Source of the DNA: JADJOY01 sp046331705 [NCBI: bacterium]
GTDB lineage: Bacteria > JADJOY01
Direction of reading: 5' to 3'
Assembly: GCA_046331705.1 (NCBI GenBank)
Contig: JAXLQJ010000040.1
Coordinates: forward strand, 1-64,000
Length of the DNA: 64,000 nucleotides
Shown piece by piece: positions 17,617 through 26,931 of the stretch. The first letter of the stretch is position 1. Each line of letters opens with the position of its first letter. The position numbers and the translations under genes are program-made. The notes under the pieces are model-generated. The model was not told where the DNA came from. It worked only from the letters and a program-made list of their open reading frames with translations, and ran no database searches.

Positions 17617-19764
17617 TCAGGGCTGCGAGCAGCCGCCGGGCGTCGCCGAGTTGCAGTCGTCGTCGATGCCGTTGCCGGGGATCTCGGTCTTCCCGGGGTT
17701 CACGTTGGCATTCGAGTCGTTGCAGTCGAGCGCCGCGTTGGTGCATGCGGTCGATGCCGGATTGCCGTAGCCGTCACCGTCGAGGTCCTTGCAGTCGCTG
17801 GTCGCGGCATTGCAGTCGTCGTCGAGACCATTGCCGGGGATCTCGGTGGCGCCGGGGTTCACCGCGGCGTTCGAGTCGTTGCAGTCGAGCTGCGGATGGG
17901 CGCAGGTGGCCGAGGCCGGGTTGCCGTAACCGTCGCCGTCCAGGTCCGAGCACGAGGAATCGGGCGTGGCCGGGTTGCAGTCGTCGTCGAGACCGTTGCC
18001 GGGAATCTCCGTGGCGCCGGGGTTCACCGCCGCATTCCCGTCGTTGCAGTCGGTGGCCGATCCGTTCGGGCAGACGGCGCTGCCAGGGTTGCCGTAACCG
18101 TCGCCGTCGCCATCCGTGCAGGTCGGCGCCGCGCCGCAGGTGTCGAACTTGAACGCCGCCACCTGGGTTGCCCAGGTATTGCTGTTGGCACGCATGCCGG
18201 TGAACCAGAACGTGCAATCGTCCGCCGGATCGATCGACATGTGATGGTAGTCGCCATAGCGGTTCGAGCTGTCCTTGCCCACTCCCGCGACGATCGCGGT
18301 CTCGGTCTCGGGCATGGTGCCGGCCGCCGCGGCCGCGGTGCGCCCGGTGTACGAGAGCCCCGGGCTCACGGCGCTCGACGACACGCTGTACCCGAGGGCG
18401 ATGTCACCGCTCTTGTCCATGGCCACCGAGCTCATCCAACGATTGGTCGAGTTCGGCGAGTACGTGCCCTGCTGGAAGAGCGACCACGATCCGGCGCCGT
18501 TGCGACGCAGCTCGAACCACCGCACGCCGGCCTGGTCCGTGCCGGTGACGTCGGTCGCCAGGCTGCCGACGATGGTCTCGTGTCCGCCCACGTCGTTGCG
18601 GTACTGGGGTGGCTGCATCACCACCTCGCGGAGCGGATCGAGCTTCACCGTGGTGCCCGGCTGCGGGATGCACGAGAACGAAGTGAGCCCGCAGAGGTCG
18701 GAGTCGATCTCGGCCATCGGGATGGACGTCGGCCCGACCAGCGTCGAGCTCGCAGGCGTGGTGAAGTTCGGCGTGAACGCGAAGACGTCGATGTAGTCCT
18801 GGCTCGCGTTGTTGCTGCCGGCGTTGTGGACCTCGTCGTCCCGGTGGCGCAGGAACCACGCCGGCGAGTTGGCGGGCGGCGCGGTGGCGCCGTCGAAGTT
18901 GGCCGGCGCGATCATCTGGAATCCGAAGCCCGCCAGGCTGGGCGCGGTGAGACGAACGAAGGTCGCGGCGAGACCGCTCAGCATCTTGGTACGGTCGAGG
19001 GCGTAGACCGCCGGGCTCGACTCGTTGGTTCCGACGAAATACGCCGTGGGCCAAACCGCGTACTTCGGGTAGTCCGGGAACTGCGAGAGCGTGAAGTCGT
19101 ACGCCCACCAGCCGCCGCTCACCGGATCCGCGGTCTTCGACACGTACACACAGAGGTGATTGCCCAGCGAAGCGAACTCGGAGAGCAGGAAGCGGCCGGC
19201 GAGACGGTCGTAGAGGGCGACCGGATCGCCGAGGCCGCTGGTGCACGAGCCGGTGCCGAGGCTGTCGAGATTGGTCGGTCCCGCCACCGTGGCGCCGGCC
19301 TTGTCGTAGATCTTGAAGATCGCGCCGCCGCTACCGTTGATCATCTGGATGTAGTGGTTGGGGCCAGCGGCGCCGGTCGGATCGGGCGGATTGACACCGG
19401 TGTAGCCCTGCCCAGCGAAGTTCGCCGTGGGCGCCGAGAACGCCTGCGAGCTGGGCCCGCGCGAACCCGCCTGCACCCCGAGCAGCGGATCGAGGGCCGG
19501 CGGCGCCGGCGTGAACTCCAGACCGCTCGCGGGCGGACGGCGGCGCAGCGGAATCTCGACGATGGGATCCCCGGGCTGCCATTCGGGTGTCTTGGGCAGC
19601 GTGCGCAGGTCGACGTCCACGGACTGGGCCGTCACCGCCGCGCTCTGCTCGATCTGGATCGAAGCGTCTTGCGCGCTCGCGACTCGCGCGAGCCCGCAGA
19701 CCGCGACGGCCACCAGGAACCGACTTACGCCGAGCGCCCACTTCCGGGCTCGTGCCAGCTTCAT
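17617..19764 (-). CDS. Secreted protein with C-terminal MopE-like metal-binding repeats
   Basis: The 715-residue product has a signal peptide ending VARVASA-QDA, a region of about 500 residues that looks like a beta-rich surface domain, and a C-terminal tail of three 45-residue repeats. Each repeat has DxDGDGYGNP followed by DCNDxNAxVNPG and EIPGNGxDDDCN, the MopE-type putative metal-binding motif; the DxDxDG loops resemble calcium-binding sites and MopE itself binds copper. It is common in surface proteins of Myxococcota-type bacteria. The ATG at 19764 is preceded by GGTGG and gives the signal peptide at the right place. The large N-terminal domain is not recognised. Confidence 0.85.
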   Translation of the reverse strand: MKLARARKWALGVSRFLVAVAVCGLARVASAQDASIQIEQSAAVTAQSVDVDLRTLPKTPEWQPGDPIVEIPLRRRPPASGLEFTPAPPALDPLLGVQAGSRGPSSQAFSAPTANFAGQGYTGVNPPDPTGAAGPNHYIQMINGSGGAIFKIYDKAGATVAGPTNLDSLGTGSCTSGLGDPVALYDRLAGRFLLSEFASLGNHLCVYVSKTADPVSGGWWAYDFTLSQFPDYPKYAVWPTAYFVGTNESSPAVYALDRTKMLSGLAATFVRLTAPSLAGFGFQMIAPANFDGATAPPANSPAWFLRHRDDEVHNAGSNNASQDYIDVFAFTPNFTTPASSTLVGPTSIPMAEIDSDLCGLTSFSCIPQPGTTVKLDPLREVVMQPPQYRNDVGGHETIVGSLATDVTGTDQAGVRWFELRRNGAGSWSLFQQGTYSPNSTNRWMSSVAMDKSGDIALGYSVSSSAVSPGLSYTGRTAAAAAGTMPETETAIVAGVGKDSSNRYGDYHHMSIDPADDCTFWFTGMRANSNTWATQVAAFKFDTCGAAPTCTDGDGDGYGNPGSAVCPNGSATDCNDGNAAVNPGATEIPGNGLDDDCNPATPDSSCSDLDGDGYGNPASATCAHPQLDCNDSNAAVNPGATEIPGNGLDDDCNAATSDCKDLDGDGYGNPASTACTNAALDCNDSNANVNPGKTEIPGNGIDDDCNSATPGGCSQP

Positions 19765-19859
19765 GTGCGCCACCCCATCCTCTCGGCGCGGTGCTCGACC
19801 GCGACGTGCTCCCCCCTCGCGGCCACCGGGTTCACCACGATCCCGGCGGCCTCCGATCC

Positions 19860-20735
19860 TCACTCGTGCCGCTCGCCTCGCTCACCGCGTTCGACAGGCT
19901 TTCCGGGCTGCGCCGGCGCGATCCGGATCGCACCGGAGACGCTCTGCACCAACAACGACCGCTCGCCCTTGCCGAGCACGAAGCTCGCACGGTTCTGGCC
20001 ACCGTTCGATACGACGTTTGCTGGATAGCCGATCTCGATCTTACCGCCGCTTCGGGCCCGGACGTCCAGATCCGGTTGGGACGGTAGCTCGACCTCGATC
20101 GATCCCGACTCGCTCTCGAGCCACATCGGCTTCGCGCCTTCGGCTTCCCGCACCAAGACGTGGATCGGTCCGCTGGTGCTGCGCGCTCGGACGTTCCGCT
20201 CGGCGACCACGCGGATGGCGCCCGACTCGGTCTCGGCCTCGACGTCCTCGCCCTCGAACTCCGTGACGTCGACCACCCCCTTGCGGGTGCGCAGCTCGAG
20301 CCGCACACCCTCGGGCGCGAACACCACCACGTCCGCCCGATCGAGACGCGCACGGGTGGCGCGGCGCGCGGGATCGGGTGGCGCGACCGCTGGGTACTCC
20401 ACTCGAATCGCGAGCGCCGCTCCGACGCGATCCACCGCCAGCGCGAGCTTCTCGCCGGCGCTGTCGAGGCGCTGCACCACGGTGTGCACCTCGACGAGCT
20501 CGCCGCCCTCGCTGCCGCGCACGCGCACGTCGCCGTAGTCGTTCTGGACCACCAAGACCCGGGCGCCGGCGGGCGCGCCCGACCAGTCGAGCCGATCGAT
20601 GGTGAGGCCCGCCGCCGGATCGCCGTGCGCCGCGCTCGTGCTCGTGCGCGGCGCGGGCTGTGCATCGACGGCCCACGCCGCCGCCGCGAGCAGCGAGCCC
20701 GCGAGCACCAGGCCCGCACCCGCTCGCGCGCTCAT
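19860..20735 (-). CDS. DUF4097-like exported beta-helix protein
   Basis: The 291-residue product has a signal peptide (LVLAGSLLAAAAWA) and repeating short strands such as DYGDVRVRGSEGG, TESGAIRVVAE, TSGPIHVLV, ESGSIEVELP and VSGAIRIAP. This is the DUF4097/DUF4098 pattern (putative adhesin, right-handed beta-helix). Function is unknown. It starts only 4 bp after the stop of the DUF2959-like lipoprotein gene, so the two are co-transcribed. The C-terminus ends in a charged ERGERGERHE stretch. Confidence 0.8.
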   Translation of the reverse strand: MSARAGAGLVLAGSLLAAAAWAVDAQPAPRTSTSAAHGDPAAGLTIDRLDWSGAPAGARVLVVQNDYGDVRVRGSEGGELVEVHTVVQRLDSAGEKLALAVDRVGAALAIRVEYPAVAPPDPARRATRARLDRADVVVFAPEGVRLELRTRKGVVDVTEFEGEDVEAETESGAIRVVAERNVRARSTSGPIHVLVREAEGAKPMWLESESGSIEVELPSQPDLDVRARSGGKIEIGYPANVVSNGGQNRASFVLGKGERSLLVQSVSGAIRIAPAQPGKPVERGERGERHE

Positions 20736-20739
20736 CGCC

Positions 20740-21405
20740 TCACTCCGCCGGGAGCTGTGCGATGAACTCGTTGCCGACCTTGATCGAGTTCTGGATGTCC
20801 TTCACCAGCGAGTCGATGTCGCGCTCGATGGACTTCGCCTCGGCCTGAATGCCGCCGATGGCCGCGGCGTTGAGGCTGCTCTTGAGCACGAGCACCTGAT
20901 CCTTCAGCTTGCGGAGCACGGGATCCATGCTCGCCTCCGATTGGTGCAGCGCGCTGGCGAGGGTCTGATACTTGCGCTTGGTGTCGTCGAGCTGGCGACG
21001 CATGGTGGCGCGGTAGCTCGCCTCGGAGACCTGGTTGATCTCGCCGTCCCATTCCACGAACAGGTCACTCGCGATCTTGTCGATCTTCTGGATCCGATCG
21101 CGGACGTCGTTGGCGCGCGACTCGCTGGACTCGTAATCCTTCTTGAGCTTGTCGTATTGCTTCTCGAGCTCGCCGCCGTGGAAGCCGGTCATTTCCTTGA
21201 GGCGCGTGAGCGCGTCCTTGAACTGCTCCTGCGCCGCGTCCTGCTCCTTCTGGACCTTGGCGACGTTGTCGCGCAACAGGTCGCGCTTTTCCTTCCCGAG
21301 CTTCTCCCAGGTCGCGTAGTACATCTTGCTGCAGCCCGCGAGTGCCACCACGCCCACCAGGGCGTAGATCCAGCGAGTCGTGCGCTGCGAGATTCGCGCG
21401 TGCAT
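20740..21405 (-). CDS. DUF2959-like lipoprotein
   Basis: The 221-residue product has a signal peptide with lipobox (VALAGC) and then an almost entirely helical, coiled-coil-rich body (WEKLGKEKRDLLRDNV, EKQYDKLKKDYESSE). The YYATWEKLGKEKRDLL start and overall layout match the DUF2959 family of periplasmic lipoproteins of unknown function. The ATG at 21405 has GGAG about 8 nt upstream; an ATG at 21420 is also possible. It precedes the DUF4097-like gene by 4 bp, suggesting a shared envelope role. Confidence 0.82.
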   Translation of the reverse strand: MHARISQRTTRWIYALVGVVALAGCSKMYYATWEKLGKEKRDLLRDNVAKVQKEQDAAQEQFKDALTRLKEMTGFHGGELEKQYDKLKKDYESSESRANDVRDRIQKIDKIASDLFVEWDGEINQVSEASYRATMRRQLDDTKRKYQTLASALHQSEASMDPVLRKLKDQVLVLKSSLNAAAIGGIQAEAKSIERDIDSLVKDIQNSIKVGNEFIAQLPAE

Positions 21406-21449
21406 CGTCGGTCTCCGCATCTTGCGTTCGTGATCGACTCGGGGACGGC

Positions 21450-22325
21450 TCAGCCGTCCCGAGCTTGCATCGCCCCGAGCAGCGGTCCGGCCGTGCCGTC
21501 CGGCGCCTTCACCGAATAGCCGAGCGTATCGTCGTTCCAGGCGTAGATCACCCAGCGATCCGCGTCGAGGTCGAGGCGGCGGTAGACCTCGGTGACCTGA
21601 AGGAAATAGGAAAGCTGGTCGGCGAGCTCGTTCTCGCCCACCTCGGTCACCCAGACCTCCGCGCCGCGGCTCTGCGCGCTCGCGAACACCTCTTCGATCG
21701 CCGGCAGCTTCTCGTACTGCTTCGTGTAGACGTGCATGTTGAACACGTCGACCTCGTCGAGGAGCCCTTGGCTGATCATGTCCTTGTTGTAGTTGAGCGT
21801 GTTCGGGAAGTCCTGGACCATCGGGCGCGTCGCCGCCGCGACGATCTTCTGGTCGCGCCCGGCGGTGTTGCGCACCAGCGGCGCCACGTCCTTGACCCAG
21901 TCCACGTATTGCTGCGCGGTCCAGCTCAGGAAGTTCTCGGGCTCGTTCTCGAGCTCCCACGCGATGACCTTGGGATCGTTGGCGAAACGGCTGACGAACG
22001 CGAGATCCACGTCCTCCTGCGGCAGGATGACCATGAAACGCGCGCCGCTCGGCGCCCCGTCGATCAGGCGTCCGACGTAGTCCTTCACGTCGGGCTTGAT
22101 GAGCGTGCGGATCACGCCCACCAGCGGCGCGATCTCGTCCACGTCCTCCGGCATCGAGCCCGCGGGCAAGAGGTTCATGCCCAGCCGCTCCTTGGGAAGA
22201 AGCGTTTCCACCCCTGGATTCGGCGGATTGCTGATGGTCTCGAGCTCGCTGATGCTGGTGTTGCCGCAGCCGGCGAGCGCCGCCACGGCCACGCCGAACG
22301 TGAGTCCCCGAAATACGCGTCGCAT
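21450..22325 (-). CDS. Glycoside-hydrolase-like TIM-barrel lipoprotein
   Basis: The 291-residue product has a lipobox signal (ALAGC). The mature protein reads like a clan-A glycoside hydrolase: the strand ending WELENEPENF (near residue 126) matches the acid/base NEP motif, and WVTEVGEN (near 226) matches the nucleophile strand. VFNMHVYTK fits the barrel strand before it. Substrate is unknown; the family acts on beta-linked polysaccharides. It precedes the DUF2959-like gene with a 44-bp gap and may belong to the same transcript. Confidence 0.75.
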   Translation of the reverse strand: MRRVFRGLTFGVAVAALAGCGNTSISELETISNPPNPGVETLLPKERLGMNLLPAGSMPEDVDEIAPLVGVIRTLIKPDVKDYVGRLIDGAPSGARFMVILPQEDVDLAFVSRFANDPKVIAWELENEPENFLSWTAQQYVDWVKDVAPLVRNTAGRDQKIVAAATRPMVQDFPNTLNYNKDMISQGLLDEVDVFNMHVYTKQYEKLPAIEEVFASAQSRGAEVWVTEVGENELADQLSYFLQVTEVYRRLDLDADRWVIYAWNDDTLGYSVKAPDGTAGPLLGAMQARDG

Positions 22326-22493
22326 GTCGATCCCCCTCCGCGCGAATGGACCACCCGGCCCATCACCGGCTGGTCAGCCGCGCGAGCCTAGCGCGAAACC
22401 GTGTCCTCGCGCGAGCGCCGCGAAGCCGTCCGTGGTAGCCTCGTCGGGCCCGATGGCGCGACGCTCCCGGCGGCGCTACCGCGGTGAGGATTC

Positions 22494-24080
22494 ATGCCCT
22501 CGAGCGGCACGATCCGGCCTCCGAAGCCCGCGCCCCGCGCGGCTCGCGACGGCGCTGCGCCGTTCGGCTCCGAATGGATGCCGGACGGCGCGCCGCTGAT
22601 GGCCCGCGAGCTGCCCTCGGCGGCGCGTGCGTGGTTGATCCGCCTGCGTACCGCCCTCGCCGGCCCGCCGCTCGATCCGCGGGCGGAGGCCGAGCACCAG
22701 CTCTTCGCGGCGCGCATCACGGGCAGCTGCGGTCAGGTGCTGCTGGTGCTCACCGCGTCGCTGATGCTGCTGCTCTGGCCCATCGATCTCCTGGTGCTCG
22801 GCAACATGCCGTTCGAGCTGGCGCTGCTGGGCGGCTGGCGCATCGCATACGCCGCCATCGCGTTGAGCACCGCGCGCGTCACGGTGCGCCGCACCGCGCA
22901 GGGCCGTAGCCCCACGCGCCTCCTGGGCGGTGCGATCGTCACGCTCGCGGGCGGGACGTACGCGGTGCTGGGGCGGATCGTGCCGCTCGAATCGCCCTGG
23001 ATCCACACCGCCGTGGTGGTGCCCGCGTTCACGCTCTTCATCCTGGTCCCGCCGCTCGAGCGTCTCGCGCTGGTCGCGTCCACGGTCGGGGCGACGTGGG
23101 GGGCGGTGGTGCTCACCAGCGGCCAGGCCGCCGCGTACGCGCATTGGGTCGAGGTGGGCGGAGTGGCGTTGCTGTCCGTTTCCTTCTCGTTCGCCTTCGG
23201 CCACGTCGGCTGGATCGGCGCGCGCTGGTACTTCGTGGTTCGCAGCGCCCGGGAGCGTGCCGAGGCCGAGCAACGGCGCCTCGAGGCGCTCGTCGCTCAG
23301 ATCCAGGGCGCTCGCGACACCGAAGCGCTGGCGCGCGGGGTATCCCACGAGTTCAACAACCTGCTCCACGTCATCCTGGGCTCGATCGACCTGATCGAGC
23401 GCAGCCTGCCGCACGACGTCCCGTGCCGTGAGAGCTTCGACGACATTCGCACCGCCGTGCAGCGGGGTGCCCAGGTCTGCCGTCAGATGTCCGCGTACGT
23501 CGGCGAGGCCGGGCTCGAGGTGCATACCCTCGACCTCGCGCACGTGATCCGCGATCAGCTCCCGACGATCAGCCAGACGATCCCGCGCGAGGTCGCGTTC
23601 GCCTGCGAGGTGCCCGCCGAGCCGTTGCCCATCGCTGGCGATCCGGCGCGATTACGCGGCGCCCTCGATCGGCTCGTGTGCGACGCCTTGGAAGCCATGC
23701 GCAGCACACCCAAGACGATCGCGCTGGAAGCCCGCCGGGTGGTGCTGAGCGCCGAGCTGGGCGAGCGCGAGCCCGCGCTCCTGGGGCTCGTTCCAGGTCC
23801 CTACGCCGAGATCGAGCTGCGCCACTCGGGCGAGAGCCCGCGCTTCGACGGTCAGGCGCGCTGGCTCGACCCCGTCGCGGTGACGGGATCCACGGCGCGC
23901 CGGCTGGGCCTGCTCGTGGTGGTGGCGATCGTCCGAGCCCACCACGGCGCGATCCTGCTCGACGGCGCGGCCACGACCGGCACGTGCATTCGCGTCTTCC
24001 TGCCCTTGCTGTCCCAGGCGGCTGCGGGCATGCGCGCCGCGCTGCCCGCGCAGGCAGGCATGAGCGGAACGTCGGCGTGA
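22494..24080 (+). CDS. Membrane histidine kinase with degenerate ATPase domain
   Basis: The 528-residue protein has about six hydrophobic segments between 70 and 245 (for example QVLLVLTASLMLLLW and AVVVPAFTLFILVPPL), then an H-box ARGVSHEFNNLLHVILG with the phospho-acceptor His near 284. The catalytic domain is degraded: the N-box reads LVCDALEAM where Asn is expected, the G1 box reads RHSGESP instead of DxGxG, and the GLGL of the G2 box is RRLGLL. It may not bind ATP normally. No response regulator is adjacent. The start at 22494 has GTGAGG just upstream. The next gene's GTG overlaps its stop by 4 bp. Confidence 0.82.
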   Translation: MPSSGTIRPPKPAPRAARDGAAPFGSEWMPDGAPLMARELPSAARAWLIRLRTALAGPPLDPRAEAEHQLFAARITGSCGQVLLVLTASLMLLLWPIDLLVLGNMPFELALLGGWRIAYAAIALSTARVTVRRTAQGRSPTRLLGGAIVTLAGGTYAVLGRIVPLESPWIHTAVVVPAFTLFILVPPLERLALVASTVGATWGAVVLTSGQAAAYAHWVEVGGVALLSVSFSFAFGHVGWIGARWYFVVRSARERAEAEQRRLEALVAQIQGARDTEALARGVSHEFNNLLHVILGSIDLIERSLPHDVPCRESFDDIRTAVQRGAQVCRQMSAYVGEAGLEVHTLDLAHVIRDQLPTISQTIPREVAFACEVPAEPLPIAGDPARLRGALDRLVCDALEAMRSTPKTIALEARRVVLSAELGEREPALLGLVPGPYAEIELRHSGESPRFDGQARWLDPVAVTGSTARRLGLLVVVAIVRAHHGAILLDGAATTGTCIRVFLPLLSQAAAGMRAALPAQAGMSGTSA

Positions 24081-25060
24081 GAGTCGCCGCGATCCGGGAA
24101 GTCGGCGGGCCCGAAGTCCTCGACCTCCTCGAGCGGCCCGAGCCCGAGCCCGGCCCCGGCGAGATCCGCGTTGCGGTGCGCGCCACCGCGCTCAATCGCG
24201 CCGATCTGCTCCAGCGCCGCGGCCTCTATCCCGCTCCCCCCGACTCGCCAGCCGACGTCCCGGGGCTCGAGTTCGCGGGCGAGGTGGACGCCCTCGGCGC
24301 GCGGGTCACCGAGCACGCCGTCGGCGATCGCGTGTTCGGCATCCTGGGCGGCGGGGGCTACGCGGAGAAGGTGGTCACCCCGGCGCGCATGGCCGTGCGT
24401 GTCCCCGCGCACCTGAGCTGGGAGGAGGCCGCCGCGGTGCCCGAGGTGTTCATCACCGCCCACGACGCGCTGTTCACCCAGGCCGGCCTCGGACCTGGCG
24501 AGACCGTGCTGCTTCACACCGTCGCTGGCGGCGTGGGCACGGCAGCCGTGCAGCTGGCCCACCGCGCCGGCGCGATCTGCTTCGGCACGGCGGGATCGGC
24601 CGAGAAGCTGGCAGCCGCCAAAGCACTGGGCCTGGATCTCGGTATCGACCGAACGGCGGGCGACTTCGCGAAGGTCGTCAAGGAGCACACCGGCGGTGCC
24701 GGTGTGCACGTGATCCTCGACACCGTGGGGCCGAGCTATTGGGAAGCGAACCTCGCGAGCCTCGCCCGATGCGGACGGCTGGTGCTGATCGGGCTGCTCG
24801 GCATGGGGCCGGCGAACCTGCGCGCCGATCTGATCCTCAACAAGCGGCTGCGGATCTTCGGGACGGTGCTGCGCTCACGGCCGCTCGAGGAGAAGATCGC
24901 GGCCACGCAAGCGTTCGCGCGGGCGGTGCTGCCGCTCCTCGAGCGCCGCTCGTTGGTGCCCGTGATCGATCGCGTCTTCGAGCTCGCTCAGGTGCGCGAC
25001 GCGCACGAGTACATGGAGCGGAACGCGAACGTCGGGAAGATCGTGCTGCGGGTGGGCTGA
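24077..25060 (+). CDS. NAD(P)H-quinone oxidoreductase, PIG3-like MDR family
   Basis: The 327-residue product is a zinc-free medium-chain dehydrogenase/reductase: N-terminal NRADLLQRRGLYP and GLEFAGEVDALG, a Rossmann motif HTVAGGVGTAAVQLA near 155, and the C-terminal GKIVLRVG ending typical of the PIG3/quinone oxidoreductase branch. It should reduce quinones or enones with NADPH in the cytoplasm. A GTG at 24077 overlaps the kinase stop (GTGA). The pairing with a sensor kinase hints at redox-linked control but is not proof. Confidence 0.88.
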   Translation: MRVAAIREVGGPEVLDLLERPEPEPGPGEIRVAVRATALNRADLLQRRGLYPAPPDSPADVPGLEFAGEVDALGARVTEHAVGDRVFGILGGGGYAEKVVTPARMAVRVPAHLSWEEAAAVPEVFITAHDALFTQAGLGPGETVLLHTVAGGVGTAAVQLAHRAGAICFGTAGSAEKLAAAKALGLDLGIDRTAGDFAKVVKEHTGGAGVHVILDTVGPSYWEANLASLARCGRLVLIGLLGMGPANLRADLILNKRLRIFGTVLRSRPLEEKIAATQAFARAVLPLLERRSLVPVIDRVFELAQVRDAHEYMERNANVGKIVLRVG

Positions 25061-25105
25061 GCTTTCGCGAGCAGGGCGTGGGTTTGGTTCGCCACGCCAA
25101 GAGAA

Positions 25106-25143
25106 GGGGCGTCGGGCCGACCCCCTGGCCGATCCGACGCCCC
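25106..25143. terminator. Hairpin between convergent genes
   Basis: A perfect 10-bp stem (GGGGCGTCGG / CCGACGCCCC) with an 18-nt loop lies between the quinone oxidoreductase and the convergent DUF4397 gene. There is no strong T-run on either side, so it may act as a bidirectional, possibly Rho-assisted, terminator. Confidence 0.55.
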
Positions 25144-25224
25144 CGACTTCCCGGGCAGCTGGCACGGTAGCGTTCCGGGAAGCTTGCTACCGAAGAGAAA
25201 GAAAGCTGCGCGCGCGCTTCGCGC

Positions 25225-26667
25225 TCACGCGTTGGGCGCGATGGTCGCCGCGGCCCAAGGGAACACCGACGTATCGACCGCGATCAGGCGGAACCCTTCG
25301 CGACCGTCGCCGCCGCCGAGCGCGCCCGCCGCCACGCCGAAGACCTTCTGGCCGGACGTGAGCGGCACGCCGAAGGTCGCCGCCGGCGTCGTCGTCCCCG
25401 CCGCCGCCACACCCAGCGTGTAGGTGCCCGCCGGCAGCGCCACGCCCGCCTCGTCCGAAGCCGAGCCGAACGCGAGGCCGGAAAGCGGCTCGACCGCGCT
25501 GAATCCACCCTCGCCGATCACACCCACGTCCACGACCGGCGCGTCGGGCGACGCGTGCACGACCCGCACGAGCGCCTCCGAGCCGGCGACGTCGAAACCA
25601 TCCCGCTCGAACAAGATCTGGAAGGCGCCTTCGCCCTCGCCCGCCGCCAGGAAGCCGGTGGCGACGGCGAGGTAGCGCTCACCGGCCGCCAGCTCCGGCG
25701 TGGTCACCGTGGCGACCGGCGCATCTCCGCCCCCGAGGCCGCCCGCGGCGTAGACGTCGAGCGGATAGGCGCCGGGGGGCACCTGAATGGACCCGCTCAG
25801 CTCCCCGAACGCGAGGTTCGTCGCGAGCGCGGCGCCGCCCGCGCCCAGATCGACCGGCGGCGCGTCGGGACCGGCGTGAAGCGCGAACACCACCGGGTTC
25901 TGCCGTACGACCGCCGCCTCACTGCCGTTCGGAACCGCGACCAGCACGAAGCCAGCGGCATCGCGCGGCAGCTCGGATAGCAGGCCGGTCGCCACCACGA
26001 AGTACTCCGCGCCGGAGCCGAGCGCCGGAATCGTGAACCCCGTCACGCGCGCGCCGCCAGCGTTCTCGGGCAAGCGGATGCCGACCTGGAGGGCGGTCCC
26101 CGCCGGCAATGCCACGCCGGTGGCACCGGTGTCCGCGAAACGCCCGAGCGACGCGATCTCCGCGGAGCCGTCGTCGCCAACGTCCACCGCCACCGCGGGC
26201 GCATCCGCGCCGGCGTGCACGATCCGCACACGTGCCTGCCCGGGCGTTTGCGTCGCGAAGTCCTCGGCGAGCGCGAGCACGCGAAAGCGGTCGGCCGCCG
26301 CGCTCGATCCCAGCAAGCCCGCCGCCACCGCCGTCACGACGTCGCCGCCGGCGAGCGTGAGCGTGCCGGTCGAGAAGGCGGGCGCGCTCGTGGGCGCTGC
26401 CCCCGCCGCGCGCAGATCGATGACGTAGTCGCCCGCGGGCACGCTGGCGTATTGCGTCGCTTGTCCGTAGCCGGCATTCGCGAACAGCGGTGTGTCGAGA
26501 CCGCGCGCGTAGACGTCCACCGCCGGCGCATCCGGCGACGCGTGCACCACGCGAATCCGCGCCGTTGGCTCCGGCGCAGGCTTCTCGTCGTCGTCGCCGC
26601 AGCCGAGCGGCGCCATGGCGAGCACTCCAAGGACTGCCAACCCCATCCAGCGTTGCCACGTCTTCAT
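25225..26667 (-). CDS. Lipoprotein with tandem DUF4397 repeats
   Basis: The 480-residue product has a lipobox signal (MAPLGC) followed by four units of about 110 residues. Each begins with xVRVVHASPDAPAVDV (or HAGADAPAVAV, HAGPDAPPVDL) and continues with VPAGxY and AAGLL segments, the hallmark of DUF4397. The fold is a beta-sandwich of unknown function, usually cell-surface anchored. The ATG at 26667 is preceded by GAGGGGGA and is preferred over an upstream ATG at 26757. A good sigma70-like promoter lies about 70 bp upstream of the start. It is divergent from the SGNH hydrolase gene. Confidence 0.85.
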   Translation of the reverse strand: MKTWQRWMGLAVLGVLAMAPLGCGDDDEKPAPEPTARIRVVHASPDAPAVDVYARGLDTPLFANAGYGQATQYASVPAGDYVIDLRAAGAAPTSAPAFSTGTLTLAGGDVVTAVAAGLLGSSAAADRFRVLALAEDFATQTPGQARVRIVHAGADAPAVAVDVGDDGSAEIASLGRFADTGATGVALPAGTALQVGIRLPENAGGARVTGFTIPALGSGAEYFVVATGLLSELPRDAAGFVLVAVPNGSEAAVVRQNPVVFALHAGPDAPPVDLGAGGAALATNLAFGELSGSIQVPPGAYPLDVYAAGGLGGGDAPVATVTTPELAAGERYLAVATGFLAAGEGEGAFQILFERDGFDVAGSEALVRVVHASPDAPVVDVGVIGEGGFSAVEPLSGLAFGSASDEAGVALPAGTYTLGVAAAGTTTPAATFGVPLTSGQKVFGVAAGALGGGDGREGFRLIAVDTSVFPWAAATIAPNA

Positions 26668-26741
26668 GGTTTCCCCCTCGTTGCTCCCGCGCGAGCGCGT
26701 GGTGAGCGACCGTGCCGATCGTCTTCCAGCCATTGGCACCG

Positions 26742-26770
26742 AAGGTAAGGACGCCAATCGATATTGTCAA
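26742..26770 (-). promoter_or_regulatory. Sigma70-like promoter of the DUF4397 lipoprotein
   Basis: On the minus strand a consensus TTGACA (26770-26765) lies 17 bp from TACCTT (26747-26742). The surrounding 26757-26800 stretch is notably AT-rich for this window. Predicted leader is about 68 nt. Confidence 0.6.
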
Positions 26771-26931
26771 GTAGATGTATAGATTTTGTTTGCATGCCAT
26801 CCGATGACCGCCGAGGGCCACGGCGGGCAGGCTTGCGCGCGCAACGCAGGCTGGCTTACGGTTAGCCATGACTCACCACGGTGCTGCACACGCGGATTCC
26901 GCGCGCGCCGCGCACCGAGAAGGAGAGCGCC

